Shown piece after piece: positions 1-10,771 of a DNA stretch of 64,000 nucleotides. Every line of letters starts with the position of its first letter. The stretch's first letter is position 1. The DNA is from Zygnema cylindricum (lineage: Eukaryota; Streptophyta; Zygnematophyceae; Zygnematales; Zygnemataceae), in contig JBBHKE010002508.1 of NCBI GenBank assembly GCA_037447655.1, positions 23,956 to 87,955 on the forward strand. Reading direction: 5' to 3'. The translations under genes were made by a program, and so were the position numbers. The notes under the pieces are model-generated. The model was not told the origin of the DNA. It ran no database searches and saw only the letters and a program-made list of their open reading frames with translations.

Positions 1-925
1 ACAAACTAACAAATAACCAAAAACATCTCTAGACGAGTTTTGAAACCATGGTCTGTGGTTATATATGTAGAGGTAAACCTTAACCAACAAGGCGTTATCG
101 AAACGATACACGTGACGGGTTTCATAAATATATAAACATTAACGCAACAGCTAATTAACAGCAGACTAACCAAAAGGAGCAATTCCTGCATGTACGCGAA
201 TCTGAACCTTGTAATATATGTTTTGATCGGACGGCCGGCATTATAGCCGCCACGCGAAGTGAGCTTTTGGCGGCATACGGAGATAGCGTCACGCGGTGCC
301 ACGTGGCGCCACATTATTTGATACCGGAGAAGATGGGAGGAGGAACCATGGCTTCCGATTTGACAGGTGTCACCTTGTAGACCTTGTCGTACAATTGTCG
401 TACAATAAGTACATCGCCCATTGTACCTTCTTGTACTATATAGTGTTCCTATTGGACTAGGGTTTAGTAGTAGGTACTCGTGAGTAGGCAGACCGAGACT
501 TAGTAATATTTAGGTACCTCTCTCTCTAAGAGAGCTTGTAACTATAAAGGTCATCTTTGACCAGCCATAACTTAATGCTCGGGTGAGCAAATTCAGTGAT
601 TCTTTTTGCTGCGAACTCAAGGGAGTCCAAGCTACACAGGGGTATAGTCGGTCAGATTCTTTGCGTGCCAGGGTGGCCCTTATTCAGTGGGAAAGTCAAA
701 GTGGGGAATATTGTCCAAAACACATATTCAAGCTTTGCATTCTGTGGTGGAACTGAGCACACAGAAGGTCTTCTCTTCACAGGGGTGAAGGTGTATTGGG
801 GTTCTAATTGTCAAGGGATCATTCATTTGGGTTTATATCAACTTGGAGTCGGCACTATCTAGATTAGCTTCTTTTGGATCTGCGAATTCTTTGGGCAATG
901 GAGCCCATAGAATTTCAAATATTTA
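1..925 (+). repeat. Copia LTR, type C, truncated by the window start
   Basis: The right part of a long terminal repeat in + orientation. It ends at ...AGAATTTCA (925), directly before an RNase H remnant. It contains the antisense tRNA-like block (about 20-105), a G-box CCACGTGG near 300, several GTAC motifs at 390-435, CT-rich DNA and the paired-hairpin leader at 612-648. A gag-type ATG at 898 (MEPIEF...) lies inside the LTR, as in the other copies. The U5 stretch with GCACACAGAAGG is shared with the LTRs at 6702, 24377, 56916, 59959 and 63007 (type C). Confidence 0.8.
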
Positions 926-1521
926 GTAGGAGTCTCAATGATCCTAGGAAAAAAGATTGGGAAGCGGCCAAGAGAGTCATGCATTACTTAATAGGAACAA
1001 CAGATCTGTGGTTGCATTTAGGGGGATATAATACTGACATCATCACTTGGAGTAATGCGAGTTATGGGGATGCTCCAATGACGAGGTGTACATCTAGGTA
1101 TGTCTTGTATGATGGGAATGGGGCTTGGTGTTGGAGCAGTAAACAACAAAGGTAATTACTCAGTCCACCATCGAGGCTGAGTATATGGCATCTTGTTCCG
1201 TTGTGAAAGAATTGATGTGGGTAAAAACAATGCTTGAAGAACTTAATTATATGAAGAGTGGAATGAAAAAAATATTTTGTGATAATCTAGTTGCAATTGC
1301 AATATCAACAAATCCAAAACCTCACTTCAAAGTTAAACACATGGATATCAAATTGAGCTTTGTTAGAGAGAAAGTTGGGAATAAAATTATAAGTTTGGAA
1401 TATAAACCGGATGGGGAAATGGTAGCAGATATGATGACCAAACCTGTGTCTTCTCCCAAATTGGCATTTTGTAGGGAGAAGTGTGGACTGAAGCAAAAGA
1501 TAGATTAGAAAATAAGAGGGT
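926..1521 (+). pseudogene. Copia RNase H remnant with internal deletion
   Basis: This is the only internal sequence left between two LTRs. The reading begins in the RT/RNase H region (SRSLNDPRKKDWEAAKRV, then LVGT-like and WSNASYGDAPM) and, after a stop and frameshift near 1155, continues with STIEAEYMASCS, FCDNLVAIAI and DGEMVADMMTKPV, ending at 1508. Gag, protease, integrase and nearly all of RT are missing: the left LTR end joins straight to the RNase H region. A purine-rich tract (AATAAGAGGG) precedes the right LTR and is the likely plus-strand primer site. Confidence 0.85.
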
Positions 1522-2448
1522 TGTTCAAAAAGGTATTTTCTATTTTATGTCTTTTGTCACTCTGTCTATGAAAGTTGTTAAAGTCCTCACACTTGTCAAA
1601 GTCACTGATGACTGAAAAAAACAGCCATGGCTGCCTGTGGTGGCCTTAAGAAGTCATACAGGAAGGCAGATAAATGTAGGTGGAGAGGCTAGCAAAACTT
1701 AGGCACCGAAGGGATTCCGGCCTAAGTAGTGAAGGATGTTAGCCGTAGGGCGTAGACGTGCTCCTTATCCTTTAAGTCTCGATGAAACAATGTATTATTA
1801 AGGCGTAATATGTATATAGACGTATATGCGATGACAAACGAAACAAACATGAAATTGAACTGCACTAAATACAAGACCACATGAAACAACATTTCATTTT
1901 AAACGGATGAAATCAAATGTCGGTTTCAAATCAGACAGCTCACGATGGAGCCGACACACCGGCGTGGACATTTGGCGGTTTATGAGCTAATGTCGACGGA
2001 TGACACGTGGCACGTCATGAATGAAGAGCGTACATTACGAAGCAAATATGGCTCAAGAATTGACAAGCGACAAATGGACGGCCATGCCATACGATGGTCA
2101 CGTGTACCTTTTTCTACCTTAAAGTCTTTTGATTGGTTAGGTACAATAGTTGTAGGGGTTTTGAGAGAGATTTAGGACTTAGAATTTTATAGGCATCTCT
2201 CTCTGAGAGACCTTTTGTATTTATAAGCCATCTTTGGCAAGCCATAACTTAATGCTCAAGGGAGCAAATTCAGTTATTCTTTTTACGTTCGACTCAAAGG
2301 AGTTGGGCCTTCACAAGGGTGAAGGTGGTCAAAATATTTGTGTGCCAGGGTGGCACTTATTCAGTGGGAAAGTCAAACGAGGAAATATTATCTCAGAGGT
2401 TTCGTATATGTTGGACATTTTGTGGGCAAATGGAGGTCTTCTTTTACA
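1522..2448 (+). repeat. Copia LTR, type D
   Basis: Begins TGTTCAAAAAGG after the purine tract and ends ...CTTTTACA. It contains a GCCATGGCTGCC block (about 1625), a degenerate antisense tRNA-like block (about 1690-1790), CACGTGG near 2005 and a hairpin leader at 2291-2325. Its U5 (GTCAAAATATTTGTGTGCCAGG) matches the type D LTRs at 35462 and 53159 and not the type C LTR at 1-925, so the two LTRs flanking 926-1521 are from different subtypes. Confidence 0.75.
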
Positions 2449-3208
2449 CTAATTAGGGTAGAGTACAAAATAGCGTAAAGAACGTTCAATAAGATCTAAA
2501 TAGTATGGTGTACGGTCGATGTCAGACCGTACATAAATGTACCTTTTCAACTATAAAAATGAATTAAATCAAACGGGCACGTGTGCTCAAAAATCGGGTT
2601 TCGATTTAGTCTCATAACTGCCGTAAATTAGTCTCACATGTACAGATATTTAAATTTTGCGACGGTGTACAATTTCTAATATTTTGTACGGATACATATA
2701 TTAATGTATAAAATTGTACAAAAATTACTCTATTATTTGCAACTCCCAAATTAACATGAACGCCAAAATTAGAATACACCTTTTTTTATGAAAATTTTCA
2801 AATTCCTAATTAGCATTAATAATGATATTTTTTTCTCAACACTAATTAAACTTTGACACTAATAACGATTCACGGTATACTGACATGCGCTAAAATGGAC
2901 GCGCCGGACAAACAAGTAGGCCGAAGTACTGGACCGTACACGTACAAGGTCGTACGCACTAAAATACTTATATGATCGTATAAAACAACACTAAACAAAT
3001 CAGACGAAACTGCAAGTGAAATTAAGCAGCGTAGCATTACTCAAACTGTGATTCACATTGATTCCTGATATATGATTCGCACAGTGTAGCGGTTTCTCCG
3101 GTTCTTTTGTCTCCGCTACATTTTGGCGACTGTTTTAACCGATTCTCTGTCTATAAAAATCGAAAGTAAAATTGAAAGTGGAGTCAGCCAAAACAAGTGG
3201 ATTTGTCT
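2449..3208. other. Non-coding DNA between elements
   Basis: No coding sequence or recognised element is seen here. The region is AT-rich and has a perfect 9-bp inverted repeat around a 7-nt loop at 2509-2533 (TGTACGGTC / GACCGTACA). The last 8 bases (ATTTGTCT, 3201-3208) are the left target-site duplication of the MITE that follows. Confidence 0.5.
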
Positions 3209-3708
3209 CAGAGGTCGCAAATGGTTAAGTGAAACCATAAGCGACCGCCCGTGTTGGATCCGGAACGGAAAAGAACCCTAAAAAATCCTAAAAACCCTAA
3301 AAAATCCTAAAAAACCCTAAAATCCCTAAAAATTTGGGGGGTCGGGCGGATTCGAGCGGGTGGTTCACGAAAAAAAAAATGGTTACGGTCTGGAAAGCAA
3401 AAAACGGAAAAAAGTTGAAGGTTTTGTGCTGTCAATACTATCCAACATTATTGTACTTTGTACTCTAAGTATCATGGAAGTCACAAGGGAGATGTATCAC
3501 TAATTTTGTACTTATTCGAGTACGGGCGAACAAGGGTACTTGCGAGAAATCAAGTTTTAGTTAAATTTTCTTTTTGTAAACGCATTTCGGGTAACGGGAT
3601 ACAATTTTGGAGCGTGACATAACTAGGTCAGGCATTGGGTACTCAAATTTTGAGAAAAAATAAACGGTCGGTTTCGGTTATCTAATTTTTTTACTTTTGC
3701 GACCTCTG
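3209..3708. mobile_element. hAT-like MITE (non-autonomous DNA transposon)
   Basis: The 500-bp unit has perfect 13-bp terminal inverted repeats (CAGAGGTCGCAAA at 3209; TTTGCGACCTCTG ending at 3708). It is flanked by a perfect 8-bp duplication ATTTGTCT at 3201-3208 and 3709-3716. Eight-base duplications and CAG-type ends are the hallmark of the hAT superfamily. No transposase reading frame is present, so it would depend on a transposase in trans. At 3280-3330 it carries a run of CCCTAAAA / TCCTAAAA units resembling plant telomere repeats. Confidence 0.88.
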
Positions 3709-3716
3709 ATTTGTCT

Positions 3717-6093
3717 TACTAGCGAATAGTGCATGACACGTGGTACATCGCCTACAATAAAAACGGTCTTTATTTACACTTCATTTTGACTATCAAATGA
3801 TTGGCAAACGAATCAAGGGAGTCAGCCCAAAACATATTAAATGCTACTACAGAAAATGGATTTTTTTTGTAAGGATAATTGTTATTTATACTTCTTTTTT
3901 TCAGGACGCCTAAGCGATATTCGGCGATATTTTGCGACTACAATAGTGTTCTATACAGTCGTGTATTAGATGGAGAAGAGACCGAAAAACGAAAGTATGG
4001 GAGTCAAGGCTGGCAAACGCAATTAGTGTGCATAAAAAAGAAAAAAAAAACATAATAGTTTTGGTACGTGAAGAAGATACTTGAAAACACTTTTGTTTGA
4101 CTAACAACACGCTATATGTGGTAAATAGTATGAGTGAGAAAAGACCCAGAAACGATATTCGGTTCCCGAAACTTCCATAAGGACGAAGGAAGTTTTATAA
4201 GTTCCGTAAGTTTAATTATTGGGGTAGCCGTGAAAAACCGGCATGATTTTTTTTTTTATTAACAACACGTAACATTATGCAATGAGAAAAAAAAATTGTT
4301 TCACCGAAATTACTAAATCTCCATCAGGAGTTGTCAAAGAAGATATTTACCGGCAAAAGTCTTCATGTTAGGTTTTCGTCTAGTCGTGTCAGTAAACAAG
4401 ACCTATCGTACGTGTTTATCCAATGGTATTGCCACGTAGAATACAATAATGCACATATGACAGTCATAGAAGAGTTTCTAACATAGATCTCTCATGCGCA
4501 TACAACGCAAGCATGAAACGCCCAAAAAATAACGAATATGCGCACGAAACAAAATTCAAAATTTTATAGAATGTGTTGACCGAATGTGACTTCATACTAA
4601 CGGTTTTTAGGGTACATTTTTGTGCATCTTGTATATTTCAATACAATTGCCTTACATTTAACGTACATCTAGGAACAGTGTCCATATTTTTTCGTACTTT
4701 TTACGGCTGTTTCTTTTAGGTTATTTAGGGTACATTTTCGTACATTCCCTTATACTTGAGTACAAGTGTGTTACATTGTTTTCAACTAATAACCCTCCTT
4801 TAGAGTAACCCTCCATCAGGCGCCGACAATAATCGTACGGAAACATTTACTGGTAGTAATACTTCGTTCACTTTTCCATCATGTCGTGTCACCAATGGAA
4901 TCTATCGCGTACCTGCTTTCTTTCGATTAGACGCACTTAGGTTCATGTTTTGACGATGAGCAGTCAAAGATTCCAAAAGCACAATATCTGAACTTGTATC
5001 CGTACATCCAACCTCAAAATTAAATTAGGTGAATGTACAATTTGTACGTTCGTGTTTTTTATTTTTCGTAACTGTTTTGTCGTTCACATTTCGTAGTGGC
5101 GCAATAAATTTCGGATGTCAACGGATGGTGGACGAAGGGTCACGACACATTGTTCAACAAATATTTTTTTTTGTGGTTTTCGTTGGATTTGATTCCCGCT
5201 TCTCCGAACGCGCACGGCCCGTACGTGACCTTTCCACGCGTAAACATTTTACACGTCCGGTGATTGATTACTCTCCTCCTTGAGGAGAGTAATTAATCAC
5301 TGGACAACGTGAACCTTTGCTTGGAAAACACATAATCAGACGGTCAACGTTGTTGCCCAGAAGTTTGGAGAATCTTGACATGTCGACAGTAATCGTGTTT
5401 AAAAAAAACAATACAGTACGTCTCTTTACGGAAATTAGCTGGATCTGTACGAAAGTACACTTTTTCCATTAAAGAACCCTACTTTTCGCCTGATGGAAGT
5501 TCACCCTTAGTCTTTTTCGTTTTGAAAATTGTGGTAGTTTTTTTTTTTCTCTTTACTTACAATAACTGTACATTTTTTTCTTTTTTAGGGTTATTTAAGG
5601 GGAATTTTAGGGTTTTTACTTTTAAGGGTATATTCTTTTTCGCACCCTCATATTACAATACAATTGCCTGAAATTTTCCATACTTTTAAGGTTTATGGGG
5701 TACACTTTCCGAATAATGTTGCACATTTCCGTATAATTTACGTTCTTTTTCAGATTTTTTAAGGTTTTTTTTTTGTCACACTTTGTATATTCTTTTGTAC
5801 ATCTCCGTTCATTTCCGTATAACAAAAACTGTACAAACTTTACGAAAAGTATGAAATCATCAAATCGACGAATTTTACGCAGTTATCGTAAAAAAGTTGA
5901 AATTCGTACAAATCAGACAATTATGAACAAGAGTGTCTTCGCCGGCACGTCTCTTTTTTGGAATATTTCCGTACATTATATTCATACATATAACCCTACA
6001 TTTTATCCCTACGAAAAGTATACACATTTTATGAAAGTTTAAAAAACTAGAAAAAAAAAACGAAATCCGTAAAAACGAGGAATCTATGGTTTC
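3717..6093. other. Non-coding AT-rich DNA, no gene seen
   Basis: The region is AT-rich, with many short repeats of the type TTAGGGTACATTTTCGTACATT (around 4610, 4730, 5585 and 5690). Reading frames here are short, biased in composition and resemble nothing I know. A long hairpin lies at 5257-5303 (separate entry). The degenerate repeats suggest an old, unrecognised element. Confidence 0.4.
5257..5303. repeat. 22-bp inverted repeat with 3-nt loop
   Basis: The arms at 5257-5278 (CCGGTGATTGATTACTCTCC...) and 5282-5303 are complementary over 22 positions. The only two non-Watson-Crick positions would be G-U pairs in RNA. The loop is CTT. It is too short and tightly closed for a typical plant miRNA precursor; it could be a DNA cruciform, a transcription terminator-like fold, or the joined ends of a palindromic element. 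Confidence 0.8.
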
Positions 6094-8057
6094 TAGTGAT
6101 AGGTATCGATGACTATTTACCGATATTTTATATATATCAAATTCCAGGTACCTGATAATTGATATATTGCTTCGATATATCAAACAACTAAATATCGCGA
6201 TGTATCGGCGATTCATCGCCGATATATCATATCGCCGATATATTGAGGCTTTTTAAAACAAAAAATTATAACTATTTTTGCTACTGCTGCTAGTACTATT
6301 GTTGCTGCAACTGGTAATAAATATCCAGAAGCATTTCAGAGTCATTATCCTCTTCACCTCTCATGCTACCTCCCATCCCTTGGGAATTTATGGAGAAAAC
6401 TAAAATTGTAGCCTTTCTATAATATTAGTCGCTGGAAATAGATAAGCCGTAATGGTTATCAATCTGCATATTGGTAGATGCCTGCAAAAATGCATTGGTA
6501 GGTATTCCTGCCTAAAGGCATGAAAAGAACAGTCTGCACTTTTTTTTTTCAAATTATACTTTGACTTAATTAGTATGACCTTTTCGTATGTGAAATCTCT
6601 AAGTACTAAATAATTAATAATATCAATTACGAAATTATTATTTTTTTGTCAAATACATTTTGCGGCGACTACCTTGAAGTCACAGAAAAAAAATCACGTC
6701 GTGTTAATATTTGAGTATTTTCTAGGTCTTTATAGAAAAAGAGCAAAGGAAGTCTGTCCTTGACTCCCTTCTCCAAGCCCCCACACTTGTTGTAGTCACT
6801 AAATGCTTGATAGGGAGCTAGAGCCATAGATGCCTAAGCTCACTACAGAAGACATATGGTGGATTAGGTAGATTAACCAAAAGGAACTTGACGGACCCAG
6901 GATTGATCTTGGTACCTCCCGTCCGTGAAGTTCCCATAGCCGTTAGCTCTAACCGTTAAGTCTTGGACTAATATTAGGATGTATAGGGTTTGATAAATAT
7001 ATAAATTGTTACACGTAGATTAATTTGTTTAACGGAGAATAGATACTTAGTGCATAGATACAGTTTGATTTAGTACAGAGTACGGTATGGGGACGGAACG
7101 GATACCGCGCATTTGTTTCGATAGCGAAACAAATACCGCGCGTTGAATTTCAGCGAATACGATTATAGCCGGTTTTGATCGGACGGCCACGATAGGCGCC
7201 GCGATCACGGAAGAGGTACTTTTGGCGTTTTACGGTTTTTGCCACGTCAGATGACACATGGCGTGATAACATTGGATTACGAGAAATCCGAAGATTACGG
7301 AAACAAATTTTGATTTGACACATGTCGACATTTTGGTCATGTTGTACAATGGCCGTACAAAAAGTACACCGGCACCTGTACTTTTTTGTACGACACAGTA
7401 ATTTGATTGGTGTCGTACTTCAGTAGATAGAGTTTTAGAGGGGGAATACGACTTAGAAAATTTTGGGTAGGTAGCTGCCTCTAATGGCAAACTATGGCCA
7501 GCCATAACGATCAATCTACTTGACCATTTTCAGTGATTTTTTTTGCTGCGGACTCAAGGGAGTCCAGGCTACAAAAGGGTGTAGTCGGTCAGATTTTTTG
7601 CCTGCCACGGTGGCTGCATTTCTAAGGGAAAGTCAAAGTGGGTGATTGTGTCCAAAACTCATATTTTAACTTTGCATTCTGTGGTGAAACTGAGCACACA
7701 GAAAGTCAAATTTCACAGGGGTGAAACTATAATGTGTCTCTGATTGTCAAGGGGTCAGTCATTTGAGTTTATTTCAACTTGGAGTCGGCACTATCTAGAT
7801 AAGCTTCTTTTGGATCTGCGATTTCTGTGGGCAATGGAGCACACGGAGTTTCACGTCGTACGTGGCGTATCAAAGAATTTGTCTTCATCGCTAAAAAAAC
7901 ATATTATATGAAACATTAAATTTAAAAAAATACTATATCTATCGCGATAATTTTTGTTGGTCTCGGTACGATATATCGAGAAGTTTGCTCAATCGATATT
8001 CGATATATCGAATATCGAAATTATCGCAAAATGAAATTTCCTTGATACCCAACACTA
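6094..8057 (-). mobile_element. hAT-like MITE, copy 1, split by a solo LTR
   Basis: The ends are TAGTGATAGGTATCG (6094) and CGATACC..-type ending ACACTA (8057), imperfect inverted repeats of about 15 bp. Without the inserted LTR and its duplicated 5 bases the element is about 807 bp. It is a reversed copy of the element at 23011-23833: the block around 6290-6700 (TACCTCCCATCCC, GCAAAAATGCATTGG) and that at 7859-8057 both match. Many GATATATCGAATATCG-type palindromes lie near both ends. The flanking 8 bases do not match cleanly here, though TGGTTT occurs on both sides. Confidence 0.75.
6702..7853 (+). repeat. Solo copia LTR, type C, with 5-bp TSD
   Basis: The 1152-bp LTR (TGTTAATATT...GAGTTTCA) sits inside MITE copy 1 and is flanked by CGTCG at 6697-6701 and 7854-7858. 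MITE copy 2 has the same site unoccupied with a single CGTCG (reverse complement near 23205), which proves the insertion and its duplication. With no internal region, it is the product of LTR-LTR recombination. It contains an antisense tRNA-like block (6892-6975), a GCGCATTTGTTTCG inverted repeat (about 7105-7140), GTAC motifs (7340-7420) and the paired hairpins (about 7552-7590). Confidence 0.92.
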
Positions 8058-8131
8058 AATTGGTTTATAATCTGAATGTACGATTTGTACTTAGAAACTG
8101 TGTAGCTGTACGATCAGTGCGAATTGACTAA

Positions 8132-9132
8132 TGTTGAAATTAAAGGTTTACTTAAGTATTTTCTACGTTAGTTAAATAATCTAAATAGGAGCAGGAAAAA
8201 GCAGAGGCAACCTGCTTCTAACTTCTCTCTCTAGCCCCCATACTTGTCGTAGTCACTAAAGGCTGGAGAGGAAGCTAGAGCCATGGCTGCCTATGCTTCC
8301 CCCAGAGTCAGAAGGCAACCCTTTGGTAAACTTACCAATAAGGTTGATAGACCCAGGATTTGATCTTGGTCGTACATCCGTCCAAGTAGCCTAGTGCCGT
8401 TACCATGTAGCCTAGCACCTGTGTTAAAGTATATAGGGTACGATAGCTACTTAAAGACGTAGCAAAAGAGAAGCTCATTTAACTGACGAACGGACCACAA
8501 TCACATATACATAGTTAGATAGAATTACATCAAAAAGTACTGCTTGTATTTTTAACGGCTATAAATTAAGGCCGATATCAATCAGACGGCGGAGGAAGAA
8601 GTCGGGATCACGGAATGGACGATTTGGTGGTTTGCGGTCACATCCACACCGGGTGACACGTGGCAACATGACATTAGACAGCACCATCTCCGGGACATAC
8701 CATGGCGAACCCGGATTTGGCAGGCATCGTCTTCTTGGCCATGTCGTACAATGGCCGTTCAGAAAGTACTCCGGGCCAAGTACCTTTCTGTACTGTACAC
8801 TGAATTGATTGGCTCTGTACTTCAGTAGCAAAGGGATTAATGAGGGGTTTAAGACTTAGGAAAATTAGAGGTAGCCGCCTCTCTCTCCCAGAGAGCTCTT
8901 ATATAAAAGGTCATCTTTGACCATTGATAATTAACAGCTCAAGGGAGCAAATTCAAGGATTATTTTTGTAACGGACCCAAACGAGTCTGTTCTTCTAAAA
9001 GATTAAGTCTGATCAGTCTATATTCTCTCAGGGTGGCGGAAATACTCATACAAAAACTATGGGATTGTGACTATCCTAAGGGCTTTTGGTAGGATGCCTA
9101 CTCTGAGTACTAATGGAGGTCTCAGAGTTAAA
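8132..9132 (+). repeat. Copia 5' LTR, type A
   Basis: Begins TGTTGAAATTAAAGG and ends ...CAGAGTTAAA, directly before a PBS at 9133-9147. It includes the conserved CCCATACTTGTCGTAGTCACT block (about 8228), GCCATGGCTGCC (about 8280), the antisense tRNA-like block with an AAGATCAAATCC B-box (8340-8425), a G-box CACGTGG (about 8657), GTAC motifs and a TATATAAA box (about 8891). The hairpin leader is present but degenerate. The gag ATG at 9113 is inside the LTR. Confidence 0.85.
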
Positions 9133-9737
9133 GGTTATGGGCCAACCCTCTAGGGTGCCCACATTCAATGGAACTGGGTTCATCTACTGGGAGAATATGA
9201 TGACAGGAGCCCTATGTGAGAAAAGATTTTTGGGGAATAGTGTATGGGTGAGTAAAGCGCCCATCTGGTCCTACTATCCCTCTAAGGTTTGCAAGAAGCA
9301 GATTTGCTAGGAAACCACATCCACCGTAATCAGAGGACTTAGAAGACGGAGAAAGCATCACGATGGAAAAGGGAAAGAAAAAGAGAAAACCACATCTATA
9401 GCAACCGACTTTGTTTTCATGTCTCCCTTTCCAAGGAATGAGAAGAATGACATCGATACCTGGGACTACAACAACATGGTGGCCAAGCATTTTATCCTCT
9501 GTCATCTCAAACAATGATTTGCAGGTCCTCATTTGTCGGTGGAAAGGGCATCGGATCTGTGGGATGCGCTTATGGAAATGTACCACAGCGGTATGATTCA
9601 TGAACATAAGCTGGCAGATCAAAAGATCAATAGATACTTTCACAAAGGAGAAAAGATGCTCGATTTTTAGAATGAGCTGGCTATATTTTTCATGGAGTTA
9701 GAGTGTGCCAGAAAGGTAGAAACCGAGAAGGCAAAGG
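9113..9737 (+). pseudogene. Copia gag remnant
   Basis: Starts at the in-LTR ATG (MEVSEL), reads through the PBS as VMGQPS and continues with RVPTFNGTGFIYWENMM, a conserved Gag N-terminus in this window. A frameshift and stops follow; scattered blocks (DTWDYNNMVAKHFI-like, DLWDALMEMYHSG-like) show the body of Gag up to about 9735. It is cut off by the inverted LTR at 9738, so zinc knuckle and pol are missing. Confidence 0.8.
9133..9147 (+). other. Half-tRNA-type primer-binding site
   Basis: GGTTATGGGCCAACC follows the LTR end directly. It is complementary, with one mismatch, to the anticodon stem-loop of initiator tRNA-Met and not to the tRNA 3' end. This is the priming arrangement known from Drosophila copia. 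Confidence 0.75.
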
Positions 9738-10771
9738 TGCAATTCTGTGTCCTCCGTTGGACTACAGAATACAAGAAGCCTCTACATAGTTATTAACTAA
9801 CCCACTTTCAATGGCAACCACTGCTACACAATTTGACAAGCTAACAATCTGACTGCACCCCTATGCAGCGTGGACTCCCCTTAGTCTGTAGAAAAAGAAA
9901 TCTCTGAAAACGCCCAACCATGCAATAAGTTATAGGGTGGGAAAGATGCCAATTTATACAAACTCTCAAAGAAAGAGAGGACTATCTACCTGATTTTTCC
10001 TAAGTCTTAGTTTTTCCTAGTTCTCTCTCACAACCCCTATATACTGCCTATACGAACCAATCAAAACACTGTAAAGTTCCTGAAAGTACTACTGCCAATG
10101 TACTTTCTGTACGGCCTGTGTACGACAAGGCCATTAGGCGGACGCGTGTCCATTTTATTGTCCGTACGTTCATCGGAATTCCCGCAACCGAATGTCATCT
10201 CTCCACGTGGGGCCAGGTCAGGCCACGTCACTAAATGCCAAAGTGCTTATTCCGGGATTTCGGCAATGATGTGCACCATTAGATTTGACGCGAAATGGAA
10301 TCTCAGTTGTAATAAATACTTGCGCGATATTTGTTTCCCTGTTGCGCAATATCTATTTCAAATTAGTATAGTACTTCGTATTTTGTAAAACTGTATCTAT
10401 GCGTGCCGTAAAGAGTTTCACTTAATTGATTTATGTATAACACAATACTTTAAATATTAACGAAACCTTATATCTCCTAACGGACTTCTACGAGAGAGTG
10501 GTTAGAGCTAACGGCTACGCCCCGCTCTGCCGGTCGAGGGTTTGAGTCCTGCCGGACTCAACCTTTTGTTGAGAGTGACTTAAATCACTCTTTAGTCCTT
10601 CCTATGGAGCTGAGGCAGCCATGGCTCCATCGCTCTCTCTCTCTCCTTCAGTGACTACAACAAGTATGGGGGAAAGAGAGAAGAGATGGAGGCAGACTGC
10701 CATCATTTTCTATATATGTTTCCGCTAATTTATTTTAGGCCTAGAAAATACAAAAATTGCTTATTTCAACA
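9738..10771 (-). repeat. Copia LTR, type A, reverse orientation
   Basis: Runs TGCAATTCTGTGTCC...TTATTTCAACA on the + strand, i.e. a 1034-bp LTR read on the minus strand. It has the hairpin leader (about 9856-9895), GTAC motifs (10085-10125), CACGTGG (about 10205) and a tRNA-like module at 10490-10560. No internal region adjoins it: it abuts a gag fragment on the left and a second LTR piece on the right, and the five bases on each side do not match, so the junction is not a simple solo-LTR insertion. Confidence 0.85.
10490..10562 (+). other. tRNA-like A/B-box module in LTR
   Basis: AGTGGTTAGAGC resembles a tRNA D-loop/A-box and GGTTTGAGTCC an RNA polymerase III B-box. They lie about 50 bases apart, with CCTTTT downstream. 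The module is antisense to the LTR. The acceptor arms do not pair, so it is tRNA-derived or tRNA-mimicking and not a functional tRNA gene. Confidence 0.6.

Noticed and set aside
3280-3330. True telomere or chromosome end
   Set aside because: The units are degenerate, few, and inside a MITE with its own TIR and TSD.
5029-6216. Several 60-110 codon open frames in AT-rich DNA
   Set aside because: Low-complexity composition, overlapping frames on both strands and no recognisable motif; they are expected by chance here.
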